DNA of 64,000 bases from Kitasatospora phosalacinea (lineage in GTDB: Bacteria > Actinomycetota > Actinomycetes > Streptomycetales > Streptomycetaceae): contig NZ_JNYE01000022.1 in assembly GCF_000717185.1 (NCBI RefSeq), positions 1-64,000 on the forward strand, written 5' to 3'. The notes beneath the pieces were generated by a model. That model did not search any database. It worked only from the letters and a program-made list of their open reading frames with translations, and was not told the origin of the DNA. Positions 42,280 to 51,952 of this stretch are shown here, piece by piece. The translations under genes were made by a program, and so were the position numbers. Position 1 is the stretch's first letter; each line of letters starts with the position of its first letter.

Positions 42280-42900
42280 ATGTCCGTCGTGGCGACAGCA
42301 ACAGCAACAGAAACCGGACACGCGCACGGAGCGGTCAACAGGCCGAACCTGGTCAGCGTCGGAACCATTGTCTGGCTGAGCTCGGAGCTGATGTTCTTCG
42401 CGGCCCTGTTCGCGATGTACTTCACCCTCCGCTCGGTCAAGGGCGCCGAGTTCTGGCACGAGAAGGCCCATGCCCTCAACGTGCCGTTCTCCTCGGTCAA
42501 CACCACGATCCTGGTGCTCTCCTCGCTCACCTGCCAGCTCGGCGTGTTCGCCGCCGAGCGCGGTGACGTGAAGAAGCTGCGCTCGTGGTTCACGATCACC
42601 TTCGTGATGGGCGCCATCTTCATCGGCGGCCAGATCTTCGAGTACACCGAGCTGGTCAAGAAGGACGGCCTGTCGCTGTCCTCCGACCCGTACGGCACGG
42701 TGTTCTACCTGACCACCGGCTTCCACGGACTCCACGTGACGGGTGGTCTGATCGCCTTCCTGCTGGTCCTCGGTCGGACCTACGCGGCGCGGCGCTTCAC
42801 GCACGAGCAGGCCACCGCGGCGATCGTGGTGTCGTACTACTGGCACTTCGTCGACGTCGTGTGGATCGGCCTGTTCGCGACCATCTACCTGATCAAGTAA
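42280..42900 (+). CDS. ctaE: Cytochrome c oxidase subunit III (CtaE)
   Basis: Subunit III of the aa3-type oxidase, a five-helix protein in actinobacteria. The 206 residues carry [20 protein letters not shown] (helix 1 with the conserved Glu), FHGLHVTGG, and the C-terminal [20 protein letters not shown]. The other oxidase genes (ctaC, ctaD, ctaF) lie 6-9 kb away on the other strand. ctaE instead heads the bc complex operon, the usual actinobacterial order ctaE-qcrC-qcrA-qcrB. The leader contains an inverted repeat at 42197-42226. Confidence 0.95.
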   Translation: MSVVATATATETGHAHGAVNRPNLVSVGTIVWLSSELMFFAALFAMYFTLRSVKGAEFWHEKAHALNVPFSSVNTTILVLSSLTCQLGVFAAERGDVKKLRSWFTITFVMGAIFIGGQIFEYTELVKKDGLSLSSDPYGTVFYLTTGFHGLHVTGGLIAFLLVLGRTYAARRFTHEQATAAIVVSYYWHFVDVVWIGLFATIYLIK

Positions 42901-42991
42901 CAGCCGCCCCGCCCCTGACCCGGCGTCACCTCGACGCCTGGGCGTCAGGGGCAGGCTGCTGCCGACCAGATCCTGACACCGGGGTTATTCC

Positions 42992-43813
42992 GTGAAAAAG
43001 CTCTCCGCACGACGGCGCCACCCACTGGCGGCGGTCGTCGTCCTACTTCTCGCCCTGGCGGCCACCGGGGGGCTGTACGCCGCTTTCGCGCCCGCCGAGA
43101 AGGCGCAGGCCGACAGCTCGGCGCAGTCGCTCGCCATCGACGAGGGCAAGAAGCTCTTCGCCGTCGGCTGCTCCTCCTGCCACGGCCTGAACGGCCAGGG
43201 CACCTCCGACGGCCCGTCGCTGGTCGGCGTCGGCTCGGCCGCGGTCGACTTCCAGGTCGGCACCGGTCGCATGCCGGCCCAGCAGCCGGGCGCCCAGGTC
43301 CCGCGCAAGAAGGTCATCTACTCCCAGACCGAGATCGACCAGCTGGCCGCCTTCGTGGCCTCGCTCGGCCCCGGCCCGGTGGCTCCCACCACCGAGCAGT
43401 ACGAGCCGTCCACGGACGCGAAGACCAACGCCGAGCAGGTCGCCAAGGGCGGCGAGCTGTTCCGCACCAACTGCGCCCAGTGCCACAACTTCGCCGGCAA
43501 GGGCGGCGCGCTGACCAACGGCAAGTACGCGCCGTCCCTGGAGGGCGTGGACGCGAAGCACATCTACGAGGCCATGCAGACCGGCCCGCAGAACATGCCG
43601 TCCTTCCCCGACACCACCATGCCGGAGGAGCAGAAGCGCGAGATCGTGGCGTTCGTCCGCCACACGAACGACGAGCCCAACCCGGGTGGTCTCGCCCTGG
43701 GCAGCCTCGGTCCGGTGACCGAGGGCCTGTTCGGCTGGATCTTCGGTCTCGGCACGCTGATCGCCATCGCGATCTGGGTCGCCGCCCACACCACCAAGGC
43801 CAAGAAGTCATGA
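42992..43813 (+). CDS. qcrC: Diheme cytochrome c subunit of the bcc complex (QcrC)
   Basis: QcrC carries electrons from the bc complex straight to the aa3 oxidase, replacing soluble cytochrome c. The 273-residue protein has an N-terminal membrane anchor (about 12-33). It has two haem-c motifs, Cys60-x-x-Cys-His64 (CSSCH) and Cys161-x-x-Cys-His165 (CAQCH), and a C-terminal membrane helix (FGWIFGLGTLIAIAIWVAA). Methionine ligands are available in RMPAQQPG and NMPSFPD. The GTG start lacks a strong ribosome binding site. Its TGA overlaps the qcrA ATG. Confidence 0.96.
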   Translation: MKKLSARRRHPLAAVVVLLLALAATGGLYAAFAPAEKAQADSSAQSLAIDEGKKLFAVGCSSCHGLNGQGTSDGPSLVGVGSAAVDFQVGTGRMPAQQPGAQVPRKKVIYSQTEIDQLAAFVASLGPGPVAPTTEQYEPSTDAKTNAEQVAKGGELFRTNCAQCHNFAGKGGALTNGKYAPSLEGVDAKHIYEAMQTGPQNMPSFPDTTMPEEQKREIVAFVRHTNDEPNPGGLALGSLGPVTEGLFGWIFGLGTLIAIAIWVAAHTTKAKKS

Positions 43814-44877
43814 GCCACGACATGTCAGAGAACCTGCCGGAGGCGCACGGCGCCTCCCACGGCACGGACGTCGTCTCCCACGACGACCCCTTCGCCGACC
43901 CGGGCCTGCCGGCCCACGAACCGCGTCGGACCGACATCGACGAGCGGGCCGCCAAGCGGGCCGAGCGCCAGGTGTCGCTGCTGTTCGTGGTCTCGATGCT
44001 GGCGACGATCGGCTTCATCGCGTCCTACGCGTCGATCGACGCCGACAAGCTGGTCTACATCTTCCCGCTGGGCAAGGTCAGCGCGCTCAACTTCGCCCTG
44101 GGCATGACCCTCGGCGTCGCGCTGTTCTGCATCGGCGCCGGCGCGGTCCACTGGGCCCGCACCCTGATGTCGGACCACGAGCTGCCGGCCGAGCGCCACC
44201 CGATCGAGGCCGACGACGACGTCCGCAACGACGTCATCGAGCAGTTCAAGACCGGTGCCGCGGAGTCCGGCTTCGGCCGCCGCAAGATGATCCGCAACAC
44301 CCTGATCGGCTCGATGGCCCTGGTGCCGCTGTCCGGCGTGGTGCTGCTGCGCGACCTCGGCCCGCTGCCGGAGCAGAAGCTGGCGCACACCGGCTGGGAC
44401 AAGGCGAAGCCGAGCCAGCCGATCCGCCTGGTCAACATGAACACCGACACGGCCATGAAGCCCGAGGACATCATCCAGGGCTCGCTGACCTTCGCGAAGC
44501 CCGAGGGCCTCGAGGAGTCGGCCGAGGACTTCCAGCAGCAGATCGCCAAGGACGCCCTGATGCTCATCCGGATCGCCCCGGAGAACATCAAGGACTCCGA
44601 GTCCCGGGACAAGGGCTTCGAGGGCATCCTCGCCTACTCGAAGATCTGCACCCACGTCGGCTGCCCGATCTCGCTGTACGAGCAGCAGACCCACCACGCG
44701 CTCTGCCCCTGCCACCAGTCGACCTTCGACCTGGCGGACGGCGCTCGCGTCATCTTCGGCCCGGCCGGCCACCCGCTGCCGCAGCTGAAGATCACCACCG
44801 ATGAGGAGGGCTTCCTGGTCGCCACCGGCGACTTCGACGAGCCCGTCGGCCCGAGCTACTGGGAGCGTCCGCGATGA
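43810..44877 (+). CDS. qcrA: Rieske iron-sulfur subunit of the bcc complex (QcrA)
   Basis: The 355-residue actinobacterial Rieske protein has a hydrophilic N-terminus, three membrane helices (about 57-75, 91-115, 163-183) and a C-terminal [2Fe-2S] domain. Cluster ligands are Cys280 and His282 (CTHVGC) and Cys299 and His302 (CPCH); Cys285 and Cys301 form the usual disulfide. The start ATG overlaps the qcrC stop (ATGA), and its own stop overlaps the qcrB ATG. An alternative ATG lies four codons in. The extra membrane helices compared with mitochondrial Rieske proteins are normal for this phylum. Confidence 0.96.
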   Translation: MSHDMSENLPEAHGASHGTDVVSHDDPFADPGLPAHEPRRTDIDERAAKRAERQVSLLFVVSMLATIGFIASYASIDADKLVYIFPLGKVSALNFALGMTLGVALFCIGAGAVHWARTLMSDHELPAERHPIEADDDVRNDVIEQFKTGAAESGFGRRKMIRNTLIGSMALVPLSGVVLLRDLGPLPEQKLAHTGWDKAKPSQPIRLVNMNTDTAMKPEDIIQGSLTFAKPEGLEESAEDFQQQIAKDALMLIRIAPENIKDSESRDKGFEGILAYSKICTHVGCPISLYEQQTHHALCPCHQSTFDLADGARVIFGPAGHPLPQLKITTDEEGFLVATGDFDEPVGPSYWERPR

Positions 44878-46535
44878 GTTCCGCAAGCGGCACCAAGAAC
44901 AGTGCCTCCAAGCCGGCCAGCACCCGCGCCAAGCCCGCCAACAAGGCCGAGGCGACCGCCGACTGGGTCGACGGCCGGCTGGGGATCTACTCCCTGGCCA
45001 AGGCCAACCTGCGCAAGATCTTCCCGGACCACTGGTCCTTCATGCTCGGTGAGATCTGCCTCTACAGCTTCATCATCATCATCCTCACGGGTGTGTACCT
45101 GACGCTGTTCTTCAAGCCGAGCATGGCGGAGACCGTCTACCACGGCACCTACCTGCCGCTGAACGGCATCCGGATGTCGGAGGCGTACGCCTCCACGGTG
45201 AACATCAGCTTCGAGGTCCGCGGCGGTCTGCTGATCCGCCAGATCCACCACTGGGCCGCGCTGGTCTTCGTGGCCGCGATGTTCGTCCACATGATGCGCG
45301 TCTTCTTCACCGGCGCGTTCCGCAAGCCGCGCGAGATCAACTGGCTGTTCGGCTTCCTGCTGCTCTGCCTGGGCTTCTTCGACGGCTTCTTCGGCTACTC
45401 GCTGCCGGACGACCTGCTGTCGGGCACCGGCATCCGCTTCATGGAGGGCGCGATCCTCGCGGTGCCGCTGGTCGGCACCTACATCCAGATGTTCCTGTTC
45501 GGCGGCCAGTTCCCGGGCACGGACATCATCCCGCGCTTCTTCACCATCCACGTGCTGCTCATCCCGGGCATCATGCTGGGCCTGCTGGTGGCGCACCTGA
45601 TCCTGGTCTTCTACCACAAGCACACCCAGTGGGCGGGCCCGGGCAAGACCGAGAAGAACGTCGTCGGCATGCCGCTGATGCCGGTCTACATGGCGAAGGC
45701 CGGTGGCTTCTTCTTCCTGGTCTTCGGCATCATCGCGGTGATGTCCGCGGTCGCCACGATCAACCCGGTGTGGGCGTACGGCCCGTACCGTCCGGACCAG
45801 GTGTCGACCGACGCCCAGCCCGACTGGTACATGGGCTTCGCCGAGGGCCTGATCCGCTTCATGCCGGGCTGGGAGGTCTCCGTCTGGGGCGGCCACACGC
45901 TGAACCTGGGCGTGTTCATCCCGCTGATGATCTTCCCGCTGGTCCTGGTCGCGATCGCGGTGTGGCCGTTCATCGAGTCCTGGGTCACCGGCGACAAGCG
46001 CGAGCACCACATCCTGGACCGCCCGCGCAACGCCCCGGTCCGCACCGCGTTCGGCGCGGCCTGGATCGCGCTGTACCTGGTCCTGCTGGTCGGCGGTGGC
46101 AACGACCTGTTCGCCACCCACCTGCACATGTCGATCAACACGATCACCTACGCGGTCCGCGTCGGCTTCTTCGTGGTGCCGGTCCTCACCTTCATCGTCA
46201 CCAAGCGCTGGTGCCTCGGCCTGCAGCGCCGCGACAAGGACAAGGTGCTGCACGGGCGCGAGTCCGGCATCATCAAGCGCCTGCCGCACGGTGAGTTCAT
46301 CGAGGTCCACACCCCGCTGGCGCAGAAGGACCTGCACACCCTCACCGCCCACGAGCAGCCCCAGCCGCTGGAGCTGCCCGCCGAGACGGACGAGAACGGT
46401 GTGGCCCGCAAGGCCGGCGTGATCGCCAAGACCCGGGTGAAGCTCTCCGAGGGCTTCTACGGCGAGGGCAACCAGATCGCCAAGCCCACCACCGAGGAGT
46501 ACCACGAGATCACCAGCGGCCACGGCCACCACTGA
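44874..46535 (+). CDS. qcrB: Cytochrome b subunit of the bcc complex (QcrB)
   Basis: QcrB holds the two b haems and oxidises menaquinol. The 553-residue protein has about nine helices. Haem-ligand histidines occur in IRQIHHWAALVFVAAMFVHM and in the later helix IHVLLIPGIMLGLLVAHLIL. The Qo site PDWYMGF stretch is present (actinobacterial form of PEWY). A hydrophilic C-terminal extension of over 100 residues is typical of actinobacteria. It ends the ctaE-qcrCAB operon, followed by a strong hairpin at 46561-46596. Confidence 0.96.
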   Translation: MSSASGTKNSASKPASTRAKPANKAEATADWVDGRLGIYSLAKANLRKIFPDHWSFMLGEICLYSFIIIILTGVYLTLFFKPSMAETVYHGTYLPLNGIRMSEAYASTVNISFEVRGGLLIRQIHHWAALVFVAAMFVHMMRVFFTGAFRKPREINWLFGFLLLCLGFFDGFFGYSLPDDLLSGTGIRFMEGAILAVPLVGTYIQMFLFGGQFPGTDIIPRFFTIHVLLIPGIMLGLLVAHLILVFYHKHTQWAGPGKTEKNVVGMPLMPVYMAKAGGFFFLVFGIIAVMSAVATINPVWAYGPYRPDQVSTDAQPDWYMGFAEGLIRFMPGWEVSVWGGHTLNLGVFIPLMIFPLVLVAIAVWPFIESWVTGDKREHHILDRPRNAPVRTAFGAAWIALYLVLLVGGGNDLFATHLHMSINTITYAVRVGFFVVPVLTFIVTKRWCLGLQRRDKDKVLHGRESGIIKRLPHGEFIEVHTPLAQKDLHTLTAHEQPQPLELPAETDENGVARKAGVIAKTRVKLSEGFYGEGNQIAKPTTEEYHEITSGHGHH

Positions 46536-46560
46536 TCCCGCGTAGCTGTCACGCCACGTC

Positions 46561-46596
46561 AGAACCCTCCACCGGCCCCGGCCGGTGGGGGGTTCT
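46561..46596 (+). terminator. Terminator of the ctaE-qcrCAB operon
   Basis: AGAACCCTCCACCGGC (46561-46576) pairs with 46581-46596 over 16 positions with one wobble pair and a four-base loop. It lies 25 bases past the qcrB stop. Confidence 0.85.
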
Positions 46597-46628
46597 GGCA
46601 TACCGGGGGCACCGCCGCGGCACCCTGT

Positions 46629-46634
46629 TATGTT
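46629..46634 (+). promoter_or_regulatory. Putative -10 hexamer, leaderless GntR transcript
   Basis: TATGTT (TANNNT pattern) ends six bases before the GTG at 46641 and no ribosome binding site is present. This predicts transcription starting at the start codon. The -35 region is not recognisable. Confidence 0.45.
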
Positions 46635-46640
46635 GACCGG

Positions 46641-47006
46641 GTGCACCTGGTGATCGACGCCCAGTCCCCCGTCCCGCCCTACGAGCAGGTCCGCGCGCAG
46701 ATCGCGGCCCTTGCCCGCGCCGGCGAGCTCCCGGTCGGCCTGAAGCTCCCCACCGTCCGCGCCCTCGCCGAGCAGCTCGGCCTGGCCGCGAACACGGTGG
46801 CCCGCGCCTACCGCGAGCTGGAGGCCGACGGCGTGGTCGAGACCCACGGCCGGGCCGGGACCACCGTCGCCCCGACCGGCGACACCGCCCACCGCCAGGC
46901 GGCGGCCGCCGCCGCCGAGTACGCGGCCCGCGCCGCCCGCCTCGGCCTCACCCACGACGAGGCCCTCGCCGCCGTCGCCACCGCCCTCGGCGTGGCCTAC
47001 CGCTGA
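46641..47006 (+). CDS. GntR-family regulator, YtrA subgroup
   Basis: The 121-residue regulator has the winged helix-turn-helix of GntR proteins at about 10-75: PPYEQVRAQIAALARAGELP, LPTVRALAEQLGLAANTVAR, AYRELEADGVVETHGRAGT. A short helical C-terminal tail (about 50 residues) serves as the dimerisation segment of the YtrA type and cannot hold a large ligand-binding domain. YtrA-type regulators usually control adjacent ABC transporters, but none is nearby. It probably forms a single-gene unit with a leaderless transcript. Confidence 0.9.
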   Translation: MHLVIDAQSPVPPYEQVRAQIAALARAGELPVGLKLPTVRALAEQLGLAANTVARAYRELEADGVVETHGRAGTTVAPTGDTAHRQAAAAAAEYAARAARLGLTHDEALAAVATALGVAYR

Positions 47007-47066
47007 CGACCCGCCGGACGGCAGAAACCCCGCACCCCCCGGTCAGGGGTGCGGGGTCCCGGCGCC

Positions 47067-48356
47067 TCACCGGCTCGCGCTCGGGCTCGGGCCCGTGTTC
47101 ACCGACGGGCTCGGCATCGCGTTCACCCCCGTGTCCGGGGCGGCCGTGCTGACCGGCTTGCCCAGCGCGCTGTGCTTCACGTACTCGTCGAAGGCGATGT
47201 TCCAGTCGCCGAAGCCGTTGCCGAACGGCTCCATCTCGTCGCCCTTGCTGTTGACCACCTGCACGATGTCGCCGACGCGGGTGTTGTCGAAGAACCACTT
47301 CGCCTCGTCGGTGCTCATCCCGGTGCAGCCGTGGCTGACGTTCTCCTTGCCCTGCGCCCACACCGACCAGGGCGCGGCGTGGACGTACTCGCCGCTCCAG
47401 GTGACCCGGGTGGCCCACTTCACGTCCAGGTCGTAGGACTCGCTGCTGCCCGCCGCGATGCCGATCGTCTCGCTGCTCATCCGGACGTCGGACTCCTGGC
47501 CGAGCACCACCTTGACGCCGTTGCGGGTGTCGAAGCCGGGCTTGCCGGTGGTGACCGGGATGGTCTTCACCACCTCGCCGTTGCGCTTGTACGTCAGCTG
47601 GTCGGTGCCCGCGTCGACCAGCGCCTCGATCCGGTCGCCGGTGCGCAGGGCCAGGCTCTGCTGCTCGCCGCCGTAGACGCCGTCGGATATCCGGATGCCG
47701 GGCAGGTCGTAGGCGAGCTCGACGGTGGTGTTGGCGGGCCAGTACTCCTGCGGCCGGAAGTGCAGGTTCTCGTCGTCGACCCAGTACCAGGCGCCGGTGA
47801 CGGCGGGCTGCGAGGTGACGGTGAGGCCGCGTTCGATCTGCTGCCGGGCCGCCGGGTCGGTGACCGCCTCGGAGAGCTTGACGGTGAGCGGCTGGCCGAC
47901 GCCGTAGACGCCGCTGCCCGAGCTGTCGGGGCCGAGTTCGGCGGTGACGACGTGCTGCGCGTCGGCGGTGGTGAAGGTGGAGTCGGTCTCGCCGTGGCCG
48001 CCCTTGCCGTCCTCGGCCGCGACCTTGACGGTGTACGCGGCTCCGGCCCGGAGCGGGTCGGTGGTCCGCCAGTGCTGCTGGTCGGCGGCGAGCTCACCGG
48101 CCACCGGTCGGCCGTCGGGTCCGGTGACGGTGACGGCGGCGAGCTTGCTGCTGCCGTCCGTGGTGACGCTGAACGCCTTCGCCGGGTCGGCCTTCTCCCC
48201 GGCGGCCGAGGTGTGGATCAGCGGGGCCACGTCGATCTGACGGGCCGTTTCCTGCTCCGGCGCGCCGCTGTCGGTCGAGCAGGCGGCGGCCGGGGCGAGC
48301 ACCAGCATCGCGGCCAGTGCGGTCCGGCTGGAGCCGGATATCCGAGAGCCCTTCAA
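47067..48356 (-). CDS. L,D-transpeptidase lipoprotein with Ig-like domains
   Basis: The enzyme should form 3-3 (or related) crosslinks in peptidoglycan. The 429-residue precursor has a lipobox LAPAAAC with Cys26. Two Ig-like domains follow (about 45-240, of the LdtMt2 type), then the YkuD catalytic domain with VSHGCTGMS, whose Cys is the nucleophile and His the base. The C-terminus is Ser/Pro-rich. A TTG at 48356 after GGGAGG is the likely start; the longer upstream frame has no site. It lies between the GntR gene and the ctaF end, independent of both. Confidence 0.92.
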   Translation of the reverse strand: MKGSRISGSSRTALAAMLVLAPAAACSTDSGAPEQETARQIDVAPLIHTSAAGEKADPAKAFSVTTDGSSKLAAVTVTGPDGRPVAGELAADQQHWRTTDPLRAGAAYTVKVAAEDGKGGHGETDSTFTTADAQHVVTAELGPDSSGSGVYGVGQPLTVKLSEAVTDPAARQQIERGLTVTSQPAVTGAWYWVDDENLHFRPQEYWPANTTVELAYDLPGIRISDGVYGGEQQSLALRTGDRIEALVDAGTDQLTYKRNGEVVKTIPVTTGKPGFDTRNGVKVVLGQESDVRMSSETIGIAAGSSESYDLDVKWATRVTWSGEYVHAAPWSVWAQGKENVSHGCTGMSTDEAKWFFDNTRVGDIVQVVNSKGDEMEPFGNGFGDWNIAFDEYVKHSALGKPVSTAAPDTGVNAMPSPSVNTGPSPSASR

Positions 48357-48469
48357 CGGAACCTCCCAGGGGTGTGAACCTGCCTCAGAGCGTAGGAAGG
48401 CGTCACCCGGTCGGCACTCCGGGTAACCCGGGCGGGGGACACCGCCCGGCCGCTCCCCGGGAACGACGG

Positions 48470-48503
48470 GGGCCGGGCACCCCCCGAGGGGGGTGCCCGG
48501 CCC
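48470..48503 (-). terminator. Terminator of the ctaC-ctaD-ctaF operon
   Basis: A perfect 15-bp stem (48470-48484 with 48489-48503) around CGAG lies 36 bases past the ctaF stop on the minus strand. The GC-rich stem without a T-run is normal here. Confidence 0.82.
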
Positions 48504-48538
48504 GCCGTGCGGCTCGCGCGGTCGGCGCGCTCCGGAAC

Positions 48539-48955
48539 CTACTGGTTCTGGTTCTCGCCGCGGTAGAACTCGAAGACCCAGCCGAACAGGCCGATCAGGA
48601 TGACCGGGATCGACCAGTACAGCAGCCACCAGCCGAAGATGACGCCCAGGAAGGCCAGCGCGCCACCGATCGCCAGGGAGAGCGGCTGCCAGCTGTGCGG
48701 GGCGAAGAAGCCCACCTCGCCGGCGTCGTCCGAGACCTGGGCCTCGGGGTTGTCGCCCGCGCCGGTGTCCACCCGCTTGGCGGTGAACGCCAGGTAGAAG
48801 CCGATGAAGGCGCACAGGCCGAAGGCCAGGAACAGCGCGGTGGTGCCGGCGGCCTCCAGGCCGTGGTCCGACTTACCGGTCCAGACCATGTAGGTGATGG
48901 CGATCGCCAGCACGAACACGGCCAGACCGGCGAAGATCTTTCCCTGCTCCTTCAT
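48539..48955 (-). CDS. ctaF: Cytochrome c oxidase subunit IV (CtaF)
   Basis: This small actinobacterial oxidase subunit has 138 residues and four hydrophobic helices (about 6-25, 38-58, 95-112, 113-130). Recognisable segments are [20 protein letters not shown] at the start and [20 protein letters not shown] near the end. Its ATG overlaps the ctaD TGA by four bases, so subunits I and IV are co-translated. A strong hairpin follows. Confidence 0.95.
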   Translation of the reverse strand: MKEQGKIFAGLAVFVLAIAITYMVWTGKSDHGLEAAGTTALFLAFGLCAFIGFYLAFTAKRVDTGAGDNPEAQVSDDAGEVGFFAPHSWQPLSLAIGGALAFLGVIFGWWLLYWSIPVILIGLFGWVFEFYRGENQNQ

Positions 48956-50730
48956 CGGGCGTCACCCTCATTCTTGCCCTTGCCCAGCGACGGACGGTCG
49001 TACTGCGCGGGGGTCACACCCTCGAAGTGCTTGGCCGGCTCACCGTGGTTCTCCAGGTAGTCCAGCGCGGCGATCTCCGGGTGGTGCAGGTCGAAGGCCG
49101 GGGACTCGGAGCGGATCCGCGGCAGGGTGGTGAAGTTGTGCCGCGGCGGCGGGCAGGAGGTCGCCCACTCCAGCGAGCGGCCGTAGCCCCACGGGTCGTC
49201 GACCTCGACCTTCTCGCCGTACTTGGCGGTCTTCCAGACGTTGTAGAGGAACGGCAGGATCGACAGGCCGAGCAGGAACGAGCTGATGGTCGAGACGGTG
49301 TTCAGCGTGGTGAAGCCGTCGCTCGCCAGGTAGTCGGCGTAGCGGCGCGGCATGCCCTCGGCGCCCAGCCAGTGCTGGACCAGGAAGGTGCCGTGGAAGC
49401 CGACGAACAGCGTCCAGAAGGTGATCTTGCCGAGGCGCTCGTCCAGCATCTTGCCGGTCATCTTCGGCCACCAGAAGTGGAAGCCGGCGAACATCGCGAA
49501 GACGACGGTGCCGAACACCACGTAGTGGAAGTGCGCGACGACGAAGTACGAGTCGGAGACGTGGAAGTCGATCGGCGGCGAGGCCAGCAGCACGCCGGTC
49601 AGACCGCCGAACAGGAAGGTGACCAGGAAGCCGACCGTCCAGAGCATCGGGGTCTCGAAGCTCAGCGAGCCCTTCCACATGGTGCCGACCCAGTTGAAGA
49701 ACTTCACACCGGTCGGGACGGCGATCAGGAAGGTCATGAACGAGAAGAACGGCAGGAGCACCTGTCCGGTCACGTACATGTGGTGCGCCCACACCGTCAC
49801 CGAGAGGCCGGCGATGGCGATGGTCGCGGCGATCAGGCCGGAGTAGCCGAACATCGGCTTGCGGCTGAAGACCGGGATGATCTCGGAGACGATGCCGAAG
49901 AACGGCAGCGCGATGATGTAGACCTCGGGGTGGCCGAAGAACCAGAACAGGTGCTGCCAGAGCAGCGCTCCGCCGTTCGTCGGGTCGAAGACGTGCGCCC
50001 CGAACTTGCGGTCCGCCTCCAGGGCGAACAGCGCGGCCGCGAGGACCGGGAAGGCCAGCAGGACCAGCACGGCGGTCAGCAGGACGTTCCAGACGAAGAT
50101 CGACATCCGGAACATCGTCATGCCGGGCGCGCGCATGCAGATGATCGTGGTGATGAAGTTGACCGCGCCGAGGATGGTGCCGAAGCCGGAGAACGCCAGG
50201 CCCATGATCCACATGTCGGCGCCGATGCCCGGCGAGCGGACCGCGTCCGACAGCGGCGAGTAGGCGAACCAGCCGAAGTCGGCGGCGCCCTGCGGGGTGA
50301 GGAAGCCGGCCACCGCGATGATCGAGCCGAACAGGTACAGCCAGTAGGCGAACATGTTCAGGCGCGGGAAGGCGACGTCGGGGGCGCCGATCTGGAGCGG
50401 CATGATCCAGTTGGCGAAGCCCGCGAACAGCGGCGTGGCGAACATCAGCAGCATGATCGTGCCATGCATGGTGAACGCCTGGTTGAACTGCTCGTTCGAC
50501 AGGATCTGGGTACCGGGGCGGGCCAGCTCGGCGCGCATGACCAGGGCGAGCACGCCACCGATCAGGAAGAAGGCGAACGAGGTCGCCAGGTACATCGTGC
50601 CGATCGTCTTGTGGTCAGTGGTGGTCAGCCACTTGATGATCGCGTTGCCCGGCTTGCGCACCCGCGGGGTCCCCGAGGTGACGGCCCCGGCTCCCCCACC
50701 GGCCGCGGCGGGCTCGTTGAGGATGGTCAC
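48952..50730 (-). CDS. ctaD: Cytochrome c oxidase subunit I (CtaD)
   Basis: This is the catalytic haem-copper subunit of the aa3 oxidase, 592 residues with twelve membrane helices. [16 protein letters not shown] carries a haem a ligand. [19 protein letters not shown] holds the CuB His and its crosslinked Tyr, and [10 protein letters not shown] the CuB His-His pair. [20 protein letters not shown] bears the haem a3 and a ligands. It overlaps ctaC upstream and ctaF downstream by four bases each. The C-terminal 70-residue extension is typical of actinobacteria. Confidence 0.97.
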   Translation of the reverse strand: MTILNEPAAAGGGAGAVTSGTPRVRKPGNAIIKWLTTTDHKTIGTMYLATSFAFFLIGGVLALVMRAELARPGTQILSNEQFNQAFTMHGTIMLLMFATPLFAGFANWIMPLQIGAPDVAFPRLNMFAYWLYLFGSIIAVAGFLTPQGAADFGWFAYSPLSDAVRSPGIGADMWIMGLAFSGFGTILGAVNFITTIICMRAPGMTMFRMSIFVWNVLLTAVLVLLAFPVLAAALFALEADRKFGAHVFDPTNGGALLWQHLFWFFGHPEVYIIALPFFGIVSEIIPVFSRKPMFGYSGLIAATIAIAGLSVTVWAHHMYVTGQVLLPFFSFMTFLIAVPTGVKFFNWVGTMWKGSLSFETPMLWTVGFLVTFLFGGLTGVLLASPPIDFHVSDSYFVVAHFHYVVFGTVVFAMFAGFHFWWPKMTGKMLDERLGKITFWTLFVGFHGTFLVQHWLGAEGMPRRYADYLASDGFTTLNTVSTISSFLLGLSILPFLYNVWKTAKYGEKVEVDDPWGYGRSLEWATSCPPPRHNFTTLPRIRSESPAFDLHHPEIAALDYLENHGEPAKHFEGVTPAQYDRPSLGKGKNEGDAR

Positions 50731-51587
50731 TTCTCTTCACTACTTCCCGTGGTGGGGAGGATGCCTGCGGGAACCGCGCCGGCCTGGCCCTTGTCGCGGA
50801 GCTCCTTGAGGTGCTGCTCGTAGTCGGCGGCCGACACGACCTTCACGTTGAACAGCATCCGCGAGTGGTCGGTGCCGCAGAGCTCGGCGCACTTGCCGCG
50901 GTAGGTCCCGAGCGCGGTCGGGGTGACCTGGAACTCGTTCACCACGCCGGGCACGACGTCCATCTTCATCATGAAGTTGACGGGCCAGAAGTCGTGGATG
51001 ACGTCGTTGGAGGTCAGCCGGAACTTCACGGTCTCGTTGATCGGCAGGTAGAGCGTCGGGGCGTTCCCCGTGCTGCCGACCTCGTACGCGGCGGTGGTGC
51101 TCGCCGGGTCCGGGATCTCGGAGTTCTCGTAGTTGAACGCCCAACTCCACTGGAAGCCCACCACGTTGATGGTGTGCTGCGACTTGGCGTCGACCTTCGT
51201 CAGGGTGGCCTCGTCGCGGGCGACGAAGTAGAACAGCACCGAGACGATGACGAGGGGGACCGCGGTGTACAGCGCCTCGATGGGCACGTTGTACCGGGTC
51301 TGAGCGGGGACCTCCACCTTGGTGCGGCTGCGCCGGTGGAAGAACACGCTCCAGAGGATCAGACCCCACATCAATGCACCAACAACCAGGGCCGCGATCC
51401 ACGAGCCCTGCCACATGTGAAGGACCAGCGGGCCTTCCTTGGTGACGGGACTGGGGAGGCCAAGCCTGGGCAGGTCGTTGGCCGAGCAGCCGGTGGCGGT
51501 CGCGATGACGAGGCCCAGTGCCAGCGCCTGAGGCAGCTTCCGCCGCATCGTGCGCCGCGGCGAGCGGTCGGAGCCGTTGGGACTCAC
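50727..51587 (-). CDS. ctaC: Cytochrome c oxidase subunit II (CtaC)
   Basis: Subunit II accepts electrons at the CuA centre. The 286-residue precursor has a lipobox ATATGC with Cys34, two membrane helices (about 62-82 and 105-125), and a C-terminal cupredoxin domain. CuA ligands lie in [12 protein letters not shown] plus an upstream His in [10 protein letters not shown]. It heads ctaC-ctaD-ctaF, with a four-base overlap with ctaD. The GTG at 51587 is the usable start; a downstream Met at residue 14 is possible. The promoter region carries a repeated CTTATGCGG element. Confidence 0.96.
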   Translation of the reverse strand: MSPNGSDRSPRRTMRRKLPQALALGLVIATATGCSANDLPRLGLPSPVTKEGPLVLHMWQGSWIAALVVGALMWGLILWSVFFHRRSRTKVEVPAQTRYNVPIEALYTAVPLVIVSVLFYFVARDEATLTKVDAKSQHTINVVGFQWSWAFNYENSEIPDPASTTAAYEVGSTGNAPTLYLPINETVKFRLTSNDVIHDFWPVNFMMKMDVVPGVVNEFQVTPTALGTYRGKCAELCGTDHSRMLFNVKVVSAADYEQHLKELRDKGQAGAVPAGILPTTGSSEEK

Positions 51588-51952
51588 GTAGCGCCTTCCC
51601 GAAGTCTCGCCCGCGAACGCACCACCGGGAGGAGCCTGTTGTCAGGGTCTCCTCGGCGGTCCGGCCACGGGCACGGTTTGAATGCTTATGCGGGCCAAAC
51701 GCTACTCCATCCTTATGCGGCACTCACGGGCAGCCCCTGGTAACGCGCCGCCCGGCTACCCGTTCGGCACCCCGTGGGGTGAACCACCCCCGCGGGACGG
51801 ATGGAGTCGCAGGTCATGGCGGACGTCCGAGCCTCTCACGACCGAACGGGCGACCGTACTACGACACGCGGGTGACGGACCGTCGGCCACCCCGCGGGGG
51901 TGGGAGGAATCACCCCGTAAGGGGCAGCCGCGGCGTCGTCTACGGTGGCCGG
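51588..51952. other. Divergent promoter region ctaC / desulfurase fusion
   Basis: This 365-base gap contains a direct repeat CTTATGCGG at 51685-51693 and 51712-51720 (27 bases apart), in the likely ctaC promoter zone. It also has TAGCGT on the minus strand between the repeats, and GC-rich hairpins (CCACCCC/GGGGTGG) near 51891-51907 on the side of the plus-strand gene. TACGGT at 51941-51946 is a -10 candidate six bases before the GTG at 51953. No coding frame of its own is evident. Confidence 0.5.
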
